The notes under the pieces were generated by a model. That model did not search any database. It was given only the letters and a program-made list of their open reading frames with translations, and was not told the DNA's origin. A stretch of DNA of 64,000 nt from Kineosporia succinea (GTDB taxonomy: Bacteria; Actinomycetota; Actinomycetes; Actinomycetales; Kineosporiaceae), in NCBI RefSeq assembly GCF_030811555.1, contig NZ_JAUSQZ010000001.1, positions 5,515,241 to 5,579,240 on the forward strand, given 5' to 3'. Each line of letters opens with the position of its first letter. Positions within the stretch are counted from its first letter, which is position 1. Below are positions 33,769 to 42,950 of this stretch, piece by piece. The position numbers and the translations under genes were made by a program.

Positions 33769-34603
33769 GTCCCGCACCGCGGGCCTGAGCAACGTGGTCC
33801 GGATCTATCGAGCGGTCTCCGGCGAGGTGCACGCCCTGCGCGGGGTCGACGTCGACTTCCCGCCCGGCGGCATCACCGCGATCGCGGGCCCGTCCGGCGG
33901 GGGCAAGAGCACGCTGCTGTCGATCCTGGCGCTGCGCGACCGGGCCAGCGCCGGCACGGTCACCCTGTTCGGCACCGACGTCACCCAGGCCCGCGCCTCG
34001 GTGCTGAAGACGTTGCGCCGCACCAGCATCGCCTGGGTGCCGCAGCGCCCGGCGCACGGGCTCTTCCCGCACCTGACCGCCATCGAGAACCTGCGGCAGG
34101 CGTCCATGATCCGGGGCCGCCCCGACGGCCTCGAACCGGAGGCCGCCCTCGACCTGCTCGGCCTGTCGCACCGCGCCGCCGCCCGGCCGAACCGCCTGTC
34201 CGGCGGTGAGCAGCAGCGCCTGGCCGTCGCCGCGGCCCTGACCCACGCGCCCGCGCTGGTGGTCGCCGACGAACCCACCGCCGAGCTGGACGACGACAAC
34301 GCCGAACGCGTGCTGGCGGCCCTGACCACCGTCGCGGCCTCGGGCACCACCTGCGTCGTCTCCAGCCACGACCCCCGGGCCCTGCGCCGCCTGCCGCGTG
34401 TGCTGCACCTGCGGCACGGCGTGCTCTCGGCCGAGCGCTCGGGCGCCGAACTGCTCGAGACCCGCGAGGCCGACGCGGTGATCGACTCGGCCGGCCGGCT
34501 GCAGCTGCCGCCCGAGGCCCTGGCCCTGTTCCCCGGACGGCGCACCCGGGTGCGGATCGTCGACGGTCAGGTCGTGCTGAAGGCTCCGGAGGTGAACCCG
34601 TGA
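33755..34603 (+). CDS. ABC transporter ATPase (MacB/LolD type) 1
   Basis: 282 residues, GTG start inside the end of the permease gene. Walker A GPSGGGKST, signature LSGGEQQ, Walker B LVVADEPTAELD, and H-loop SSHDPR are all intact. The C-terminal 60 residues go beyond the usual length of the family and may contact the membrane partner. It overlaps the second ATPase gene by four bases. Confidence 0.92.
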   Translation: MTTPESRTAGLSNVVRIYRAVSGEVHALRGVDVDFPPGGITAIAGPSGGGKSTLLSILALRDRASAGTVTLFGTDVTQARASVLKTLRRTSIAWVPQRPAHGLFPHLTAIENLRQASMIRGRPDGLEPEAALDLLGLSHRAAARPNRLSGGEQQRLAVAAALTHAPALVVADEPTAELDDDNAERVLAALTTVAASGTTCVVSSHDPRALRRLPRVLHLRHGVLSAERSGAELLETREADAVIDSAGRLQLPPEALALFPGRRTRVRIVDGQVVLKAPEVNP

Positions 34604-35208
34604 GCGATCTCCTGACCGTGCGCGCCGTGACCCACGGGGTGCTGAAAAACGTTGACCTGAGCGCCGGTCCGGGCCGGCTGGTCGCGCTCACGGGACACTC
34701 CGGCTCGGGGAAGTCCACGCTGTGCCACCTGGTGGCCGGGTTCGAGCGTCCGGACCAGGGGGTGGTGACGCTCGACGGCGTGGCCACGGCCGACATCACC
34801 GACTGGTCGCGCATCGCCGTCGTGCCCCAGCGTCTGGCCCTGCTGGAACAGCTCACCGGCGTGGAGAACCTGGTCCTGCCCGCGCTCGCAGCCGGGCGGC
34901 CGGTCGGTGCCGGGGTGGCCGAGAAGGTGCTGGACCGCCTGGGTGTGGACGTGCTGGCGGGCCGGGCGGTCGGGCTGGGGTCGGTCGGTGAGCAGCAGCG
35001 GGTCGCGGTCGCCCGGGCGCTGCTGCTCGGTTCCGCCCTGGTGGTGCTGGACGAGCCGACGGCGCACCAGGACGACGACAACGCCCGTCGCGTCATCGAT
35101 GCCGTGCTCGCGGCCGTGGAGGAGGGAGCCCTGGTGGTGACCTCCACCCACGACCCGCGCGTGCTGGAGCACGCGACGCTGACGCTGCCCCTCGGCACCG
35201 GGCTGTAG
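34600..35208 (+). CDS. ABC transporter ATPase 2 with altered signature motif
   Basis: 202 residues. Walker A GHSGSGKST, Walker B LVVLDEPTAHQD and the H-loop STHDPR are intact, but the signature reads GSVGEQQ where LSGGEQQ is expected. Two different ATPases beside one double-length permease suggest a heterodimer with one weak ATP site. Overlaps the first ATPase by GTGA. Confidence 0.9.
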   Translation: MSDLLTVRAVTHGVLKNVDLSAGPGRLVALTGHSGSGKSTLCHLVAGFERPDQGVVTLDGVATADITDWSRIAVVPQRLALLEQLTGVENLVLPALAAGRPVGAGVAEKVLDRLGVDVLAGRAVGLGSVGEQQRVAVARALLLGSALVVLDEPTAHQDDDNARRVIDAVLAAVEEGALVVTSTHDPRVLEHATLTLPLGTGL

Positions 35209-35365
35209 AGCAGACCGACCCCGACCGGTCCTGTTTCGCCGGCGGCGCAACGCCGTTCGTGCTCACCCGGAGGCGCTGCCGCCAGACCTCGAGGCCCAGT
35301 AGGACCGACACGGCGACGAGGAACAGCAGCAGCACGGCCGAGGCGACGGCACCCGGGATGTCCAT
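35093..35365 (-). CDS. Possible small single-span membrane protein
   Basis: 90 residues from ATG 35365, 12 bp after the stop of the sugar permease on the same strand. Residues 6-27 are hydrophobic (AVASAVLLLFLVAVSVLLGL), the rest basic. There is no good ribosome site and the 3' 116 bp run antisense to the ATPase gene, so it may not be real. Confidence 0.3.
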   Translation of the reverse strand: MDIPGAVASAVLLLFLVAVSVLLGLEVWRQRLRVSTNGVAPPAKQDRSGSVCSTARCRGAASASRAPARAGRGWRSPPGLPPPRPRARHR

Positions 35366-35376
35366 CGGGAGCGAAC

Positions 35377-36627
35377 CTATCGGCCCGTCGCGGCCACCCG
35401 GCGCCGGGAGATCGCGTCGACACTGGCCGCCAGCAGCAGCACGGCCCCGGTGACGATGTACTGCGCCCCCGACTGGCTCGTGATCAGGAGCAGCCCGTTC
35501 TGGATGGTCGCGACCACCAGCCCGCCGATGATCGCGTCGATCACCCGCCCCTTCCCGCCGAACAACGACGTGCCGCCGATGACCGCCGCGCCGACGGCGT
35601 AGAGCAGGGTGGAGGCGCCGCCGGTGGTGGGGGAGACCGAGTTGTTGTACGAGGCGTACAGAATCCCGGCGACCGCGGCGAGGGACGAGCTGATGACGAA
35701 GCACGAGATCCGCACCCACGGGACGGTGATGCCCGCCCGGCGCGCGGCCTCGGCGTTGCCGCCGACGGCGTAGACGTGCCGGCCGAACGCCGTCCGGCTC
35801 AGCACGAAGGTCAGCACCAGCAGGAAGACGATGGTGACGGGCACGACGACCGGGATCCCCTTGAGCGACCGCACGGTCGGGTTGACGGCCCGTTCCTGGT
35901 TGAGCAGGAACGTCACCACGGCCAGGATGACCGCCAGGGCAACGATCTTGAACACCAGGACGCCGGCCGGCGGCGCCTCCAGCCCGGATCGCGTCCGCCG
36001 GGCGGAACCCGCCAGGGCCAGGGCGGCGTAACCGGCCACGATGACGGCGACACCGGCCCAGCCGAGCCAGGGGGGCAGGTTGTCGTTCATCAGCGACAGG
36101 ATCGTGCTGTCGTTGACCGGGATGGTGCCGCCCTGCCCGATGACGAGCAGCAGAACGCCCTGCAGGGCCAGGAACGAGGCCAGGGTCACGACGAACGACG
36201 GGATGTTGAGCAGGGCCACCAGCAGGCCCAGCACGAGCCCGATCGCGGCGCCCGTCAGCACGCACGCCACCACCGCGACCGGCCAGGCCACACCGTGGTT
36301 CGTCATCAGCACCGCGACCACGGCGGCGGCCGTGCCGGCGGTGAAACCCGCGCCCAGGTCGATCTCGCCGAGCAGCAGCACGAACACCAGGCCCATGGCG
36401 ATGAAGATGATGGGCGCACCCTGCACCAGGAGATTGGCGAAATTGCGCGTCGTGGCGAAACTGTCGGGCCGGGCGATGCTGAAGAACAGCACCAGCGCCA
36501 CGAGCCCGGTGACGGCGGGGACGGACCCGACGTCGCCTCCGCGCAGACGCTCGAGGTAGCCCTGGAACGCGGCCCGGGCCCCGCCGTTCTCGGCGATGAG
36601 CTCGGGGCGGGGAACGGTGGTGGTCAC
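35377..36627 (-). CDS. Sugar ABC permease (XylH/RbsC type)
   Basis: 416 residues with about ten to twelve membrane spans of the BPD_transp_2 family (LLLGEIDLGAGFTAGTAAAVVAVL; GRHVYAVGGNAEAARRAGI; IGGTSLFGGKGRVIDAIIGGL). The length suits XylH rather than the shorter RbsC. It overlaps the ATPase gene by four bases. With 36624 and 37491 it makes an importer for a pentose-like sugar; the ligand is inferred. Confidence 0.9.
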   Translation of the reverse strand: MTTTVPRPELIAENGGARAAFQGYLERLRGGDVGSVPAVTGLVALVLFFSIARPDSFATTRNFANLLVQGAPIIFIAMGLVFVLLLGEIDLGAGFTAGTAAAVVAVLMTNHGVAWPVAVVACVLTGAAIGLVLGLLVALLNIPSFVVTLASFLALQGVLLLVIGQGGTIPVNDSTILSLMNDNLPPWLGWAGVAVIVAGYAALALAGSARRTRSGLEAPPAGVLVFKIVALAVILAVVTFLLNQERAVNPTVRSLKGIPVVVPVTIVFLLVLTFVLSRTAFGRHVYAVGGNAEAARRAGITVPWVRISCFVISSSLAAVAGILYASYNNSVSPTTGGASTLLYAVGAAVIGGTSLFGGKGRVIDAIIGGLVVATIQNGLLLITSQSGAQYIVTGAVLLLAASVDAISRRRVAATGR

Positions 36628-37421
36628 GCGACGTCCTCCTCGGTGATCTCCGGGGCCAGCCCGACGTCGCCGCTGTGGCCGACGGTGATGAGCTCGACGA
36701 TCCGGGTCGTGGTGACGTCCTTGGCCTCGAACTGGGCGGCGGTGCGGCCGAGGTAGAGCACCGCGATGCTGTCGGCGACCCGGACCACGTCGTTCATGTT
36801 GTGGGAGATGAGGATGACGGCGAGGCCGTTGTCGGCCAGGCGCCGCACGAGCTGCAGCACCTGCTCGGTCTGGGCCACCCCGAGCGCCGCGGTCGGCTCG
36901 TCCAGGATGACGACCTTGCTGTTCCAGAGCACGGCCTTGGCGATGGCCACGGTCTGGCGCTGGCCGCCGGAGAGCCGGGAGACCTTCTGCCGGACCGACG
37001 ACAGCGTGCGCACCGACAACCCGGCCAGGGTCTCCGACGCCCGCTTCTCCATCGCGAGCTCGTCGAGCGTGAGGCCGGAACGGATCTCGCGGCCCAGGAA
37101 CATGTTCTGCACCACGTCCAGGTTGTCGCAGAGCGCGAGGTCCTGGTAGACGACCTCGATCCCCAGTGCCGCAGCCTGTTTCGGGGAGCCGACCTCGACG
37201 TCCCGGCCGTCGAACCGGTACTGGCCGCTGTCGAAGCCGTAGATCCCCGCGATTGCCTTGACCAGGGTGGACTTCCCGGCGCCGTTGTCGCCCACCAGGG
37301 CGGTCACCCGGCCGGGCCAGGCGTCGAGACCGACGTCCTTGAGCACGTGCACGGCACCGAAACTCTTGTTGACGCCCCGCAGGCTGAGCACCGGCTCACC
37401 GGTGGGTTCTTCCGTCATCAC
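36624..37421 (-). CDS. Sugar ABC ATPase, single cassette (XylG-like)
   Basis: 265 residues. Walker A GDNGAGKST, signature LSGGQRQ, Walker B VVILDEPTAALG and H-loop ISHNMND are intact. Only one nucleotide domain is present, whereas many sugar ATPases of this group have two in tandem. It must pair as a homodimer with the permease at 35377. Confidence 0.92.
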   Translation of the reverse strand: MMTEEPTGEPVLSLRGVNKSFGAVHVLKDVGLDAWPGRVTALVGDNGAGKSTLVKAIAGIYGFDSGQYRFDGRDVEVGSPKQAAALGIEVVYQDLALCDNLDVVQNMFLGREIRSGLTLDELAMEKRASETLAGLSVRTLSSVRQKVSRLSGGQRQTVAIAKAVLWNSKVVILDEPTAALGVAQTEQVLQLVRRLADNGLAVILISHNMNDVVRVADSIAVLYLGRTAAQFEAKDVTTTRIVELITVGHSGDVGLAPEITEEDVA

Positions 37422-37449
37422 CGCTCCTGAAGCGTAGTCGTGCGGGCGC

Positions 37450-37471
37450 CGCGGGACCCGGGGATCCCGCG
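37450..37471 (-). promoter_or_regulatory. Intercistronic hairpin after the binding-protein gene
   Basis: Seven-base arms CGCGGGA and TCCCGCG flank eight bases in the 69-bp gap between the binding-protein and ATPase genes. Such stems often protect or partly end the upstream message so that binding protein is made in excess. Confidence 0.5.
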
Positions 37472-37490
37472 ACGCCGCGTCCGGGACCGG

Positions 37491-38600
37491 TCAGCCGACG
37501 TTGTGCTCGGTGCAGAGTTTCTTGAGTTCCTCGGTGGTGCAGATCTTGTCGGCGGTGGTGCCGCCGCCGTCGATCACGTCCTGGACGTTGTCCTGGAAGA
37601 TCGGTTCCGGGGTCAGCAGCACCGACTTGACCGGGGTGTTCAGCTCCGTGTCCTGCACGGTGCCGGTGGCCACCGCGTCGGCCGCGGCCGTGTCACCCTT
37701 CGCGAGCGCGATGGCCAGCTCGGCGGCGGCCGCCGCCTCCTTCTTGACGGCCTTGAAGACGCTGACGCACTGGGTGCCCTGGAGGAGGCGCTGCAGGCCC
37801 TCGATGCTCGCGTCCTGGCCGGTGACCGGGATCTTGCCGGCCGTGCCGTTCGCCTTCAGCCGCGAGATGACGGCTCCGCCCAGTCCGTCGTTGGCGGCGG
37901 CGACCCCGACGTACTCACCCTTGGTCTTGGTGTCCAGCTGGGTGAAGTTGGTGGCGGCCACGGTGTTGTCCCAGTCGGCGACGGCCTGCTCGGCGGCGAC
38001 CGTGTAACCGGCGTCCTTGATGGCCTTGTCGTAACCCTCCTTGAAGAGGGTGGCGTTGTTGTCGGTCGGGGACCCGTCCAGCTCGATGACGCCACCGGAG
38101 GTGACCCCGTCGTCCTTCAGGCACTTGACCAGGCCCTCGCCGATCGCGGTGCCCACCGCCACGTTGTCGAACGAGACGTAGTACTTGGCCCCGCCGCCCA
38201 GGGTGAGACGGTCGTAGTCGATGACCGGGATCCCCGCCGCCGTGGCCTTCTTGATCACCGCGGTGCCGGAACCGGCGTCCAGGTCGGTGATCAGCAGCAC
38301 GCTCACGCCCTCGTTGATCATGCCGTCGGCGATGCTCTGGAACTTGTTCTTGTCGCCCTGCGCGTTCTGGATGTCGGACTCGACGCCCGCCGCCTGGAAC
38401 GCGGCGGTGAGCTCGGGGCGGTCCTGCTGCTCCCACCGGGTCGAGGACGCGGTGTCGGGCAGGATCACCCCCACCTTGCCGACCTTCGCGTCCGAGCCGC
38501 CGTCGGTGGACGGGTCGTCCGAGCTCGACCCACCACAGGCCGAAAGTGTCAGTACCGCCGCTGTTCCCAGCGTCAGGGCAACCATCGATCGTCTGTGCAT
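37491..38600 (-). CDS. Sugar-binding lipoprotein (XylF-like)
   Basis: 369 residues. Lipobox LTLSAC, then a GGSSSDD linker, then a periplasmic-binding protein type 1 fold (VGVILPDTASSTRWEQQDRPELTAAF; NAQGDKNKFQSIADGMI; TGQDASIEGLQRLLQGTQ), as in XylF and ChvE. GGGAGG lies nine bases before ATG 38600. First gene of the importer operon. Two adjacent hairpins sit in the leader. Confidence 0.92.
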   Translation of the reverse strand: MHRRSMVALTLGTAAVLTLSACGGSSSDDPSTDGGSDAKVGKVGVILPDTASSTRWEQQDRPELTAAFQAAGVESDIQNAQGDKNKFQSIADGMINEGVSVLLITDLDAGSGTAVIKKATAAGIPVIDYDRLTLGGGAKYYVSFDNVAVGTAIGEGLVKCLKDDGVTSGGVIELDGSPTDNNATLFKEGYDKAIKDAGYTVAAEQAVADWDNTVAATNFTQLDTKTKGEYVGVAAANDGLGGAVISRLKANGTAGKIPVTGQDASIEGLQRLLQGTQCVSVFKAVKKEAAAAAELAIALAKGDTAAADAVATGTVQDTELNTPVKSVLLTPEPIFQDNVQDVIDGGGTTADKICTTEELKKLCTEHNVG

Positions 38601-38620
38601 TCGTCCGGACCTCCCCCTGG

Positions 38621-38668
38621 CACCCGCAACGCTGCGGGTGCGGAATCCCGGTGCCCGCAGGCTGCGGG
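38621..38668 (-). promoter_or_regulatory. Two successive dyads with the same CCCGCA/TGCGGG core
   Basis: CACCCGCA-acgc-TGCGGGTG (38621-38640) and CCCGCA-ggc-TGCGGG (38654-38668) lie 20-70 bp before the binding-protein ATG, centres about 30 bp (three helical turns) apart. They may be paired operators or RNA stems. Confidence 0.5.
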
Positions 38669-38841
38669 ACCGGCGACGCTCAAGGCCGGCGAGTTCCTCG
38701 TCGGCGATGACGGTGGAACGGTGCTGGCGTGATTGTTAACCGGCGCAGGCTTCGAAAACCAGAAAGTTCCGGATAAATCGGATCACGCATTGATAACGTA
38801 GGCCTCCGAGATGTCCCGACATCTGACGGACAGGAGACTGC

Positions 38842-39603
38842 GTGCCCGGCCGTGCCGACCCGTCCTGGCCCGGTGCCCGGAACCTGCGTGATCTCGGCGG
38901 CCGGGAGCTGGCCGGGGGCGGCGTCACCCGGTCGGGCCGGGTCCTGCGCTCGGGGGCCCGGGAGTACCTGACCGACGAGGGCTGGCGGGCGGCCCGGGCG
39001 GCCGGGCTGAGCACGGTGATCGACCTGCGGAACGCGCCGTTCGAGACGGCCCGGAGCCCGCGGTACCCGACGGTCTCGGCGTCGGCGTACGAGGACGTCG
39101 CGATCGTCGCGGCACCCACCGAAGACCCCGACGACAGAGCGTTCCTGGAGGTCTGCGGTCCGTGGCTGGACCATCCCCGGTCGTGGGCCGACAATGCGCG
39201 GCTCGCCCGGGGCCGGGTGCTGCGGGTGCTGCGCGCGATCGGTGAGGCGCCGGGGCCGGTGCTGATCCACTGCACGGGTGGCCGTGACCGTACCGGCATG
39301 ATCAGCGCGATGCTCCTGCAGCTGGCCGGCGCCACGGCGACCGCGATCGCCGACGACTACGAGGCGGGATGGCGCGGGGCGGCGGACCACCCCGGGCACG
39401 GCTGGGTGTACGCCCCCGACCGGGGGGTGTGGAGCGAGCAGCACCTGGCGGTGCCCTCGCCGGAGGAGATCGACCGGCAGCTGGCCGACCGGATCCCCTG
39501 GATCCACCGGTGGGCCGGGTCTTTCGACACCGCGGGCTACCTCACGGCGGGCGGTCTGGAGGCGGCGCGACGACGGCGGCTGAGCACCCTGCTGCGGGCT
39601 TAG
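38842..39603 (+). CDS. Tyrosine phosphatase (MptpB/PTP-like)
   Basis: 253 residues. The P-loop HCTGGRDRTG fits HC(X)5R with catalytic Cys and Arg. The N-terminal NLRDLGG is typical of the bacterial MptpB/Siw14-like group. GTG 38842 has AGGAG five bases upstream. Members dephosphorylate tyrosine, serine or phosphoinositides. Cytoplasmic, no signal peptide. Overlaps the convergent gene's end by four bases. Confidence 0.9.
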   Translation: MPGRADPSWPGARNLRDLGGRELAGGGVTRSGRVLRSGAREYLTDEGWRAARAAGLSTVIDLRNAPFETARSPRYPTVSASAYEDVAIVAAPTEDPDDRAFLEVCGPWLDHPRSWADNARLARGRVLRVLRAIGEAPGPVLIHCTGGRDRTGMISAMLLQLAGATATAIADDYEAGWRGAADHPGHGWVYAPDRGVWSEQHLAVPSPEEIDRQLADRIPWIHRWAGSFDTAGYLTAGGLEAARRRRLSTLLRA

Positions 39604-40193
39604 TCCTGCGTGTCCTGGCCGAGCACCACGGTGATCTTGCCGGGGTTCACGTCCGCGTTCTCGGTGACCTCGCCGAGGTCGTCGAGGGCCGTGCGCACCC
39701 CTTCGGCGGTGGCCTCCAGGTCGGCGTCGCCGTAGTAGATCTGCGTGGTGGCCAGATTCCGTTCGGGGGAGTTGTCGACGGAGTCGATCGTCCAGCCCTC
39801 GGCCTCGAGGTCGTTCTTGAAATCGGTGGCCAGGCCCTCGATGTCGAGGGAGTTCCACACCACGACCTCGATGCTCTGGTCGGCGGCCTTCTCGGTCTCG
39901 GTGGCGGTTTCGTCATCGCCCGGCGCCTGGGTGCCGCCCGACGCCCCGGGAGTTGCCGCGGTGTCGGTGTCCTCGCTGAACCCCTGCTTGCCCGCCGAGC
40001 TGGTGGCCTCGCTGCCCCGGTTCCCGATCACGGTGACGACACCGGCGATCGCCAGCAGCACGACGGCGACCCCGGCCACCACCGGCAGGATCGCACCGGC
40101 CGGCTTCGTGCGCGGGCGGTGTGCGCCACGGCGGTTCGCCCCCTCCGGTTCGGCAGGACGGGCGTCGTAGCCCGGGGGCTTCGTGGCGGACAT
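39600..40193 (-). CDS. Membrane-anchored LytR_C-domain protein
   Basis: 197 residues. A basic, proline-rich cytoplasmic start, one membrane span (about 33-56), an acidic Thr/Gly linker, then a LytR_C-like domain (IEVVVWNSLDIEGLATDFKNDLEAEGWTI). Such domains occur outside the cell, often with wall-polymer ligases, though no ligase domain is present here. Function in the envelope is inferred. Confidence 0.78.
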   Translation of the reverse strand: MSATKPPGYDARPAEPEGANRRGAHRPRTKPAGAILPVVAGVAVVLLAIAGVVTVIGNRGSEATSSAGKQGFSEDTDTAATPGASGGTQAPGDDETATETEKAADQSIEVVVWNSLDIEGLATDFKNDLEAEGWTIDSVDNSPERNLATTQIYYGDADLEATAEGVRTALDDLGEVTENADVNPGKITVVLGQDTQD

Positions 40194-40486
40194 GGCGTGA
40201 CTCCCAGAACGGCGGAACGGGTACCACCCGGTTCGGGGTATCCGACGGACTGAGCGTACCGACGCGGCCCGGTCCGACAAAGCGGCACAATCGGTCATGG
40301 CCCCGGCCGGCCGCGATCGGGTCTCCCGACGGGCTCCGGGGGCCGAGGGCTTACGGACGTGGTTGTCCGGTGCCGGTTTCCGGGCGGCGGTGCCGTTGGT
40401 GTCGCGCTCATGAGCACCTTCGACCCGCAGCTCGCGCACGACACGTTCCCCGGCCGCCGAGGCGGAGCTGGAGGGTGGCGCGACGG

Positions 40487-41695
40487 CTACCGGGCGACCG
40501 TCACGTCGTCCACCATCCAGCTGCACGAACGCTTCTCGGTGTTCCCGGCGAGCGTGAGCCCCACGGCGCCCGCGGCGGTGATGCGGTCGCTGGTGACGTC
40601 GATGGCCCAGCCCCGGGGCTCGGTCTCGTCCCGGGGCCAGACCTTGGCCCGGACCCGGGTGCCGTGGACGTCGAGGCGGGCGGAGTACCAGGTGTTCAGG
40701 GCGAACGAGAACGCCTGCGACCCGAGGAGTTCGGCGTCGTACTCCCGGGAACCCCGCAGCACGTAACCGCTCTCCTCGAACGCCAGGCTGTAACCGGTGC
40801 GGGTGTCGAGCTTCGAGTCGGCCCGCACGTAGATCTGCGGGAAGCAGTCGAGCGCGTCCCGGAGGGCGAAGTTCAGGCTGACGGACGCGTTGCGCGCCGG
40901 GGGGACGTCGAGGCGCCGGGAGACGCGGTTCGCGTCGGACGGCTCGCTCGACGTCGTGAGCACGCCCACGCCGTTCTCGACCGACGTGGTGCCCCGCGCC
41001 CCCGAGGGCGGGTTCATGCCCTGCACCCACTGAGACGGCCACGGGGTGGCGTCGCCGGCGGCGAAGTCCTCGGACGCGATCAGGTCTTCGGGCGCGACGG
41101 TCGCCGCGGCGGCCGTCGGGGAGGCCTGGGGGGCGGAGGACGCGGCGGGGGACGACGGGGCCGCGGGCGAGGACGAGGACGGCGACGAGGACGAGCGCAG
41201 GGGCAGCCACACCACGAGCGCCACGCCGAGCACCGCGACCAGGCCCAGCGCGATCCAGGCCGGGCGGGGCAGACCCCGCCGAGCCGGCGCCGGGGTCACG
41301 ACGGGCTGCGGTGCGGTGTTCGCCTCGAGTGCCTCGTCGGGGCGCTCACGCAGCGCCCGGGCCCGGAAGAACATCTCGATCAGCGCGTCGCGGTCGGCGT
41401 TCGACGGCGCCGGCTCACCCGCCCACTGCGCCCAGACCCGCCGCAGCGCCCAGAGAGGCTCCCAGTCGGGTGGGACGGTCACCGGCACGGCCATCAGCCA
41501 GGCGTCGATGTCCCGCGCGGACACCCGCACCCCGAGCCGCTCGCACGCCTGGGCCGCCTGCTGCTGCGAGTACTGCAGTCCGGAGGACGTCAGGCCGCTG
41601 CGGGCCCGGGTCTCACAGTCCTGCAGGTACTGACGGAGCTCCGCCACCGGACGCAGCGGGGTGACGTCTGCCCCGTCGGTTGCCACCGATTCCAC
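40487..41695 (-). CDS. Membrane protein with external concanavalin-like domain
   Basis: 402 residues. Cytoplasmic N-terminal part (1-145) with helices like a small helix-turn-helix or helical bundle (LQYSQQQAAQACERLGVRVSARDIDAWLMAV), one span (about 148-166), a Ser/Pro/Ala-rich linker, then a beta-sandwich like LamG or DUF1080 (SVSLNFALRDALDCFPQIYVRADSK; WYSARLDVHGTRVRAKVW). It resembles a sensor that joins an external ligand to a cytoplasmic event. Not recognised as a known gene. Confidence 0.65.
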   Translation of the reverse strand: MESVATDGADVTPLRPVAELRQYLQDCETRARSGLTSSGLQYSQQQAAQACERLGVRVSARDIDAWLMAVPVTVPPDWEPLWALRRVWAQWAGEPAPSNADRDALIEMFFRARALRERPDEALEANTAPQPVVTPAPARRGLPRPAWIALGLVAVLGVALVVWLPLRSSSSPSSSSPAAPSSPAASSAPQASPTAAAATVAPEDLIASEDFAAGDATPWPSQWVQGMNPPSGARGTTSVENGVGVLTTSSEPSDANRVSRRLDVPPARNASVSLNFALRDALDCFPQIYVRADSKLDTRTGYSLAFEESGYVLRGSREYDAELLGSQAFSFALNTWYSARLDVHGTRVRAKVWPRDETEPRGWAIDVTSDRITAAGAVGLTLAGNTEKRSCSWMVDDVTVAR

Positions 41696-41781
41696 TCCCT
41701 GCCTGTTTCGGTACGAGATGGGCCCACGCTAGGGGACGGTACGGATCCGTGACAATTGCGGTCGGTGCTGGTGAGAGGCGG

Positions 41782-42945
41782 TCAGGCCGCCCCGGGGACC
41801 CGCTCGCCGAGCCGGACGGCGACCGCGGCGCCCAGCGCCGGCAGGAGCAGCACCAGGCCGCCGAGCACCGCGCTGCGCAGGCCGAGCGCCGCGAGCAGGC
41901 CGCTGACCACGATGATCCCGGCGGCGTTGGCCATCCGCAGGAACGCGAACATCTCCGGTCCGCGGCCGGGCGGGGCCAGCTCGTCGAGCCGCAGCGAGTA
42001 GAAGGTGCCCAGGCCGGGCAGGACGAACCCGATCGTGGCGGCGCCGAGCAGGCTGACCACGACGTGCCCGCTGACCAGGAGCACCCCGGCCGCGACGGCC
42101 GTGACGGTCAGGAGGCCGATGACCCGCCCGGTGCCGGGCACCCGGTTGCGCACGCTGACCCAGATCCCACCAGTGACCGAGCCCAGGCAGAGGGTCGTGG
42201 CGAACACGAAGGCCCAGCCCGCGTCCAGGCCGAAACCGAGGGCGAACGACACCGCCCCCACCTCGACGCTCGAGACGACGGCGCTGCCCGCGGCGGCGCA
42301 GCACAACCAGACCAGGGCCTGCGCCGGGATCCGCCCCGCCCCGGTGCCCCGGACCGGAGCCGAGGGGGCTGAAGCACGGACGCGCGGTGTCAGGACCAGC
42401 GGCCCCGCACCGACGAGGGTGATCACGGCCATGGCCCCGACCGGGGACACCGCCCCGAGCGTCGAGGCCAGCACGGGGGAGGATGCGAACGCGACCTCGT
42501 TGAGCGTCGTGGCCACTCCCACGGCCCGCGGCCGGGCGCCCGGGGCGACCAGGTGGTTGAGCAGCGCCCGCTGGTAGGCGTACGCGGCCCCGTTGACGGC
42601 CCCGACCACCACGACCGGGGCGATGAGGGTCACGAAAGGCGCCCGCAGCGAGGCCGATCCGGTGAGGCAGACCAGGGCCGTGGTACGGATCACGAGCAGG
42701 CCGCGCAGGTAGGCGACGCTGTCGAAGCGCCGCCCCAGACGCGTGACCGGGACCCCGAACAGCACCAGCGACAGCGTCATCGCGAAGACCAGCGCGGCCC
42801 CGGACCGGGCCGAACCGGTGAGCGGCCGGGCCAGCAGCGCGAAGGCGATCGGGGCGGCGGCCTGGGGAACGGCGAAGGTGCCGAGGCCGGCCTGCCAGCG
42901 CACGAGATCGAGGTGTGGACGCGTGGGGACGGCCGCTCCCTTCAC
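41782..42945 (-). CDS. Major facilitator superfamily transporter
   Basis: 387 residues with about twelve membrane spans. The loop after span 2 reads GVPVTRLGRRFDS, like MFS motif A. I chose GTG 42945; longer frames would translate the repeat array at 42951. Related proteins are efflux carriers; substrate unknown. No adjacent regulator, but the repeat array sits directly before the start. Confidence 0.8.
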   Translation of the reverse strand: MKGAAVPTRPHLDLVRWQAGLGTFAVPQAAAPIAFALLARPLTGSARSGAALVFAMTLSLVLFGVPVTRLGRRFDSVAYLRGLLVIRTTALVCLTGSASLRAPFVTLIAPVVVVGAVNGAAYAYQRALLNHLVAPGARPRAVGVATTLNEVAFASSPVLASTLGAVSPVGAMAVITLVGAGPLVLTPRVRASAPSAPVRGTGAGRIPAQALVWLCCAAAGSAVVSSVEVGAVSFALGFGLDAGWAFVFATTLCLGSVTGGIWVSVRNRVPGTGRVIGLLTVTAVAAGVLLVSGHVVVSLLGAATIGFVLPGLGTFYSLRLDELAPPGRGPEMFAFLRMANAAGIIVVSGLLAALGLRSAVLGGLVLLLPALGAAVAVRLGERVPGAA

Positions 42946-42950
42946 CGTGC

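Noticed and set aside
30943-33792. 949-codon minus-strand frame opposite the FtsX-like gene
   Set aside because: Composition is Gly/Gln/His/Asp-rich with no domain or membrane plan, typical of an antisense shadow in high-GC DNA; the plus strand carries clear spans.
35093-36265. Long minus-strand open frame rich in Arg and Gly
   Set aside because: It shadows the XylH-like permease in another frame. Only its last 90 codons, from ATG 35365, are kept as a weak candidate.
40359-40766. Plus-strand frame starting in the gap after the LytR_C gene
   Set aside because: Most of it is antisense to the concanavalin-like membrane protein and it has no recognisable fold or ribosome site.
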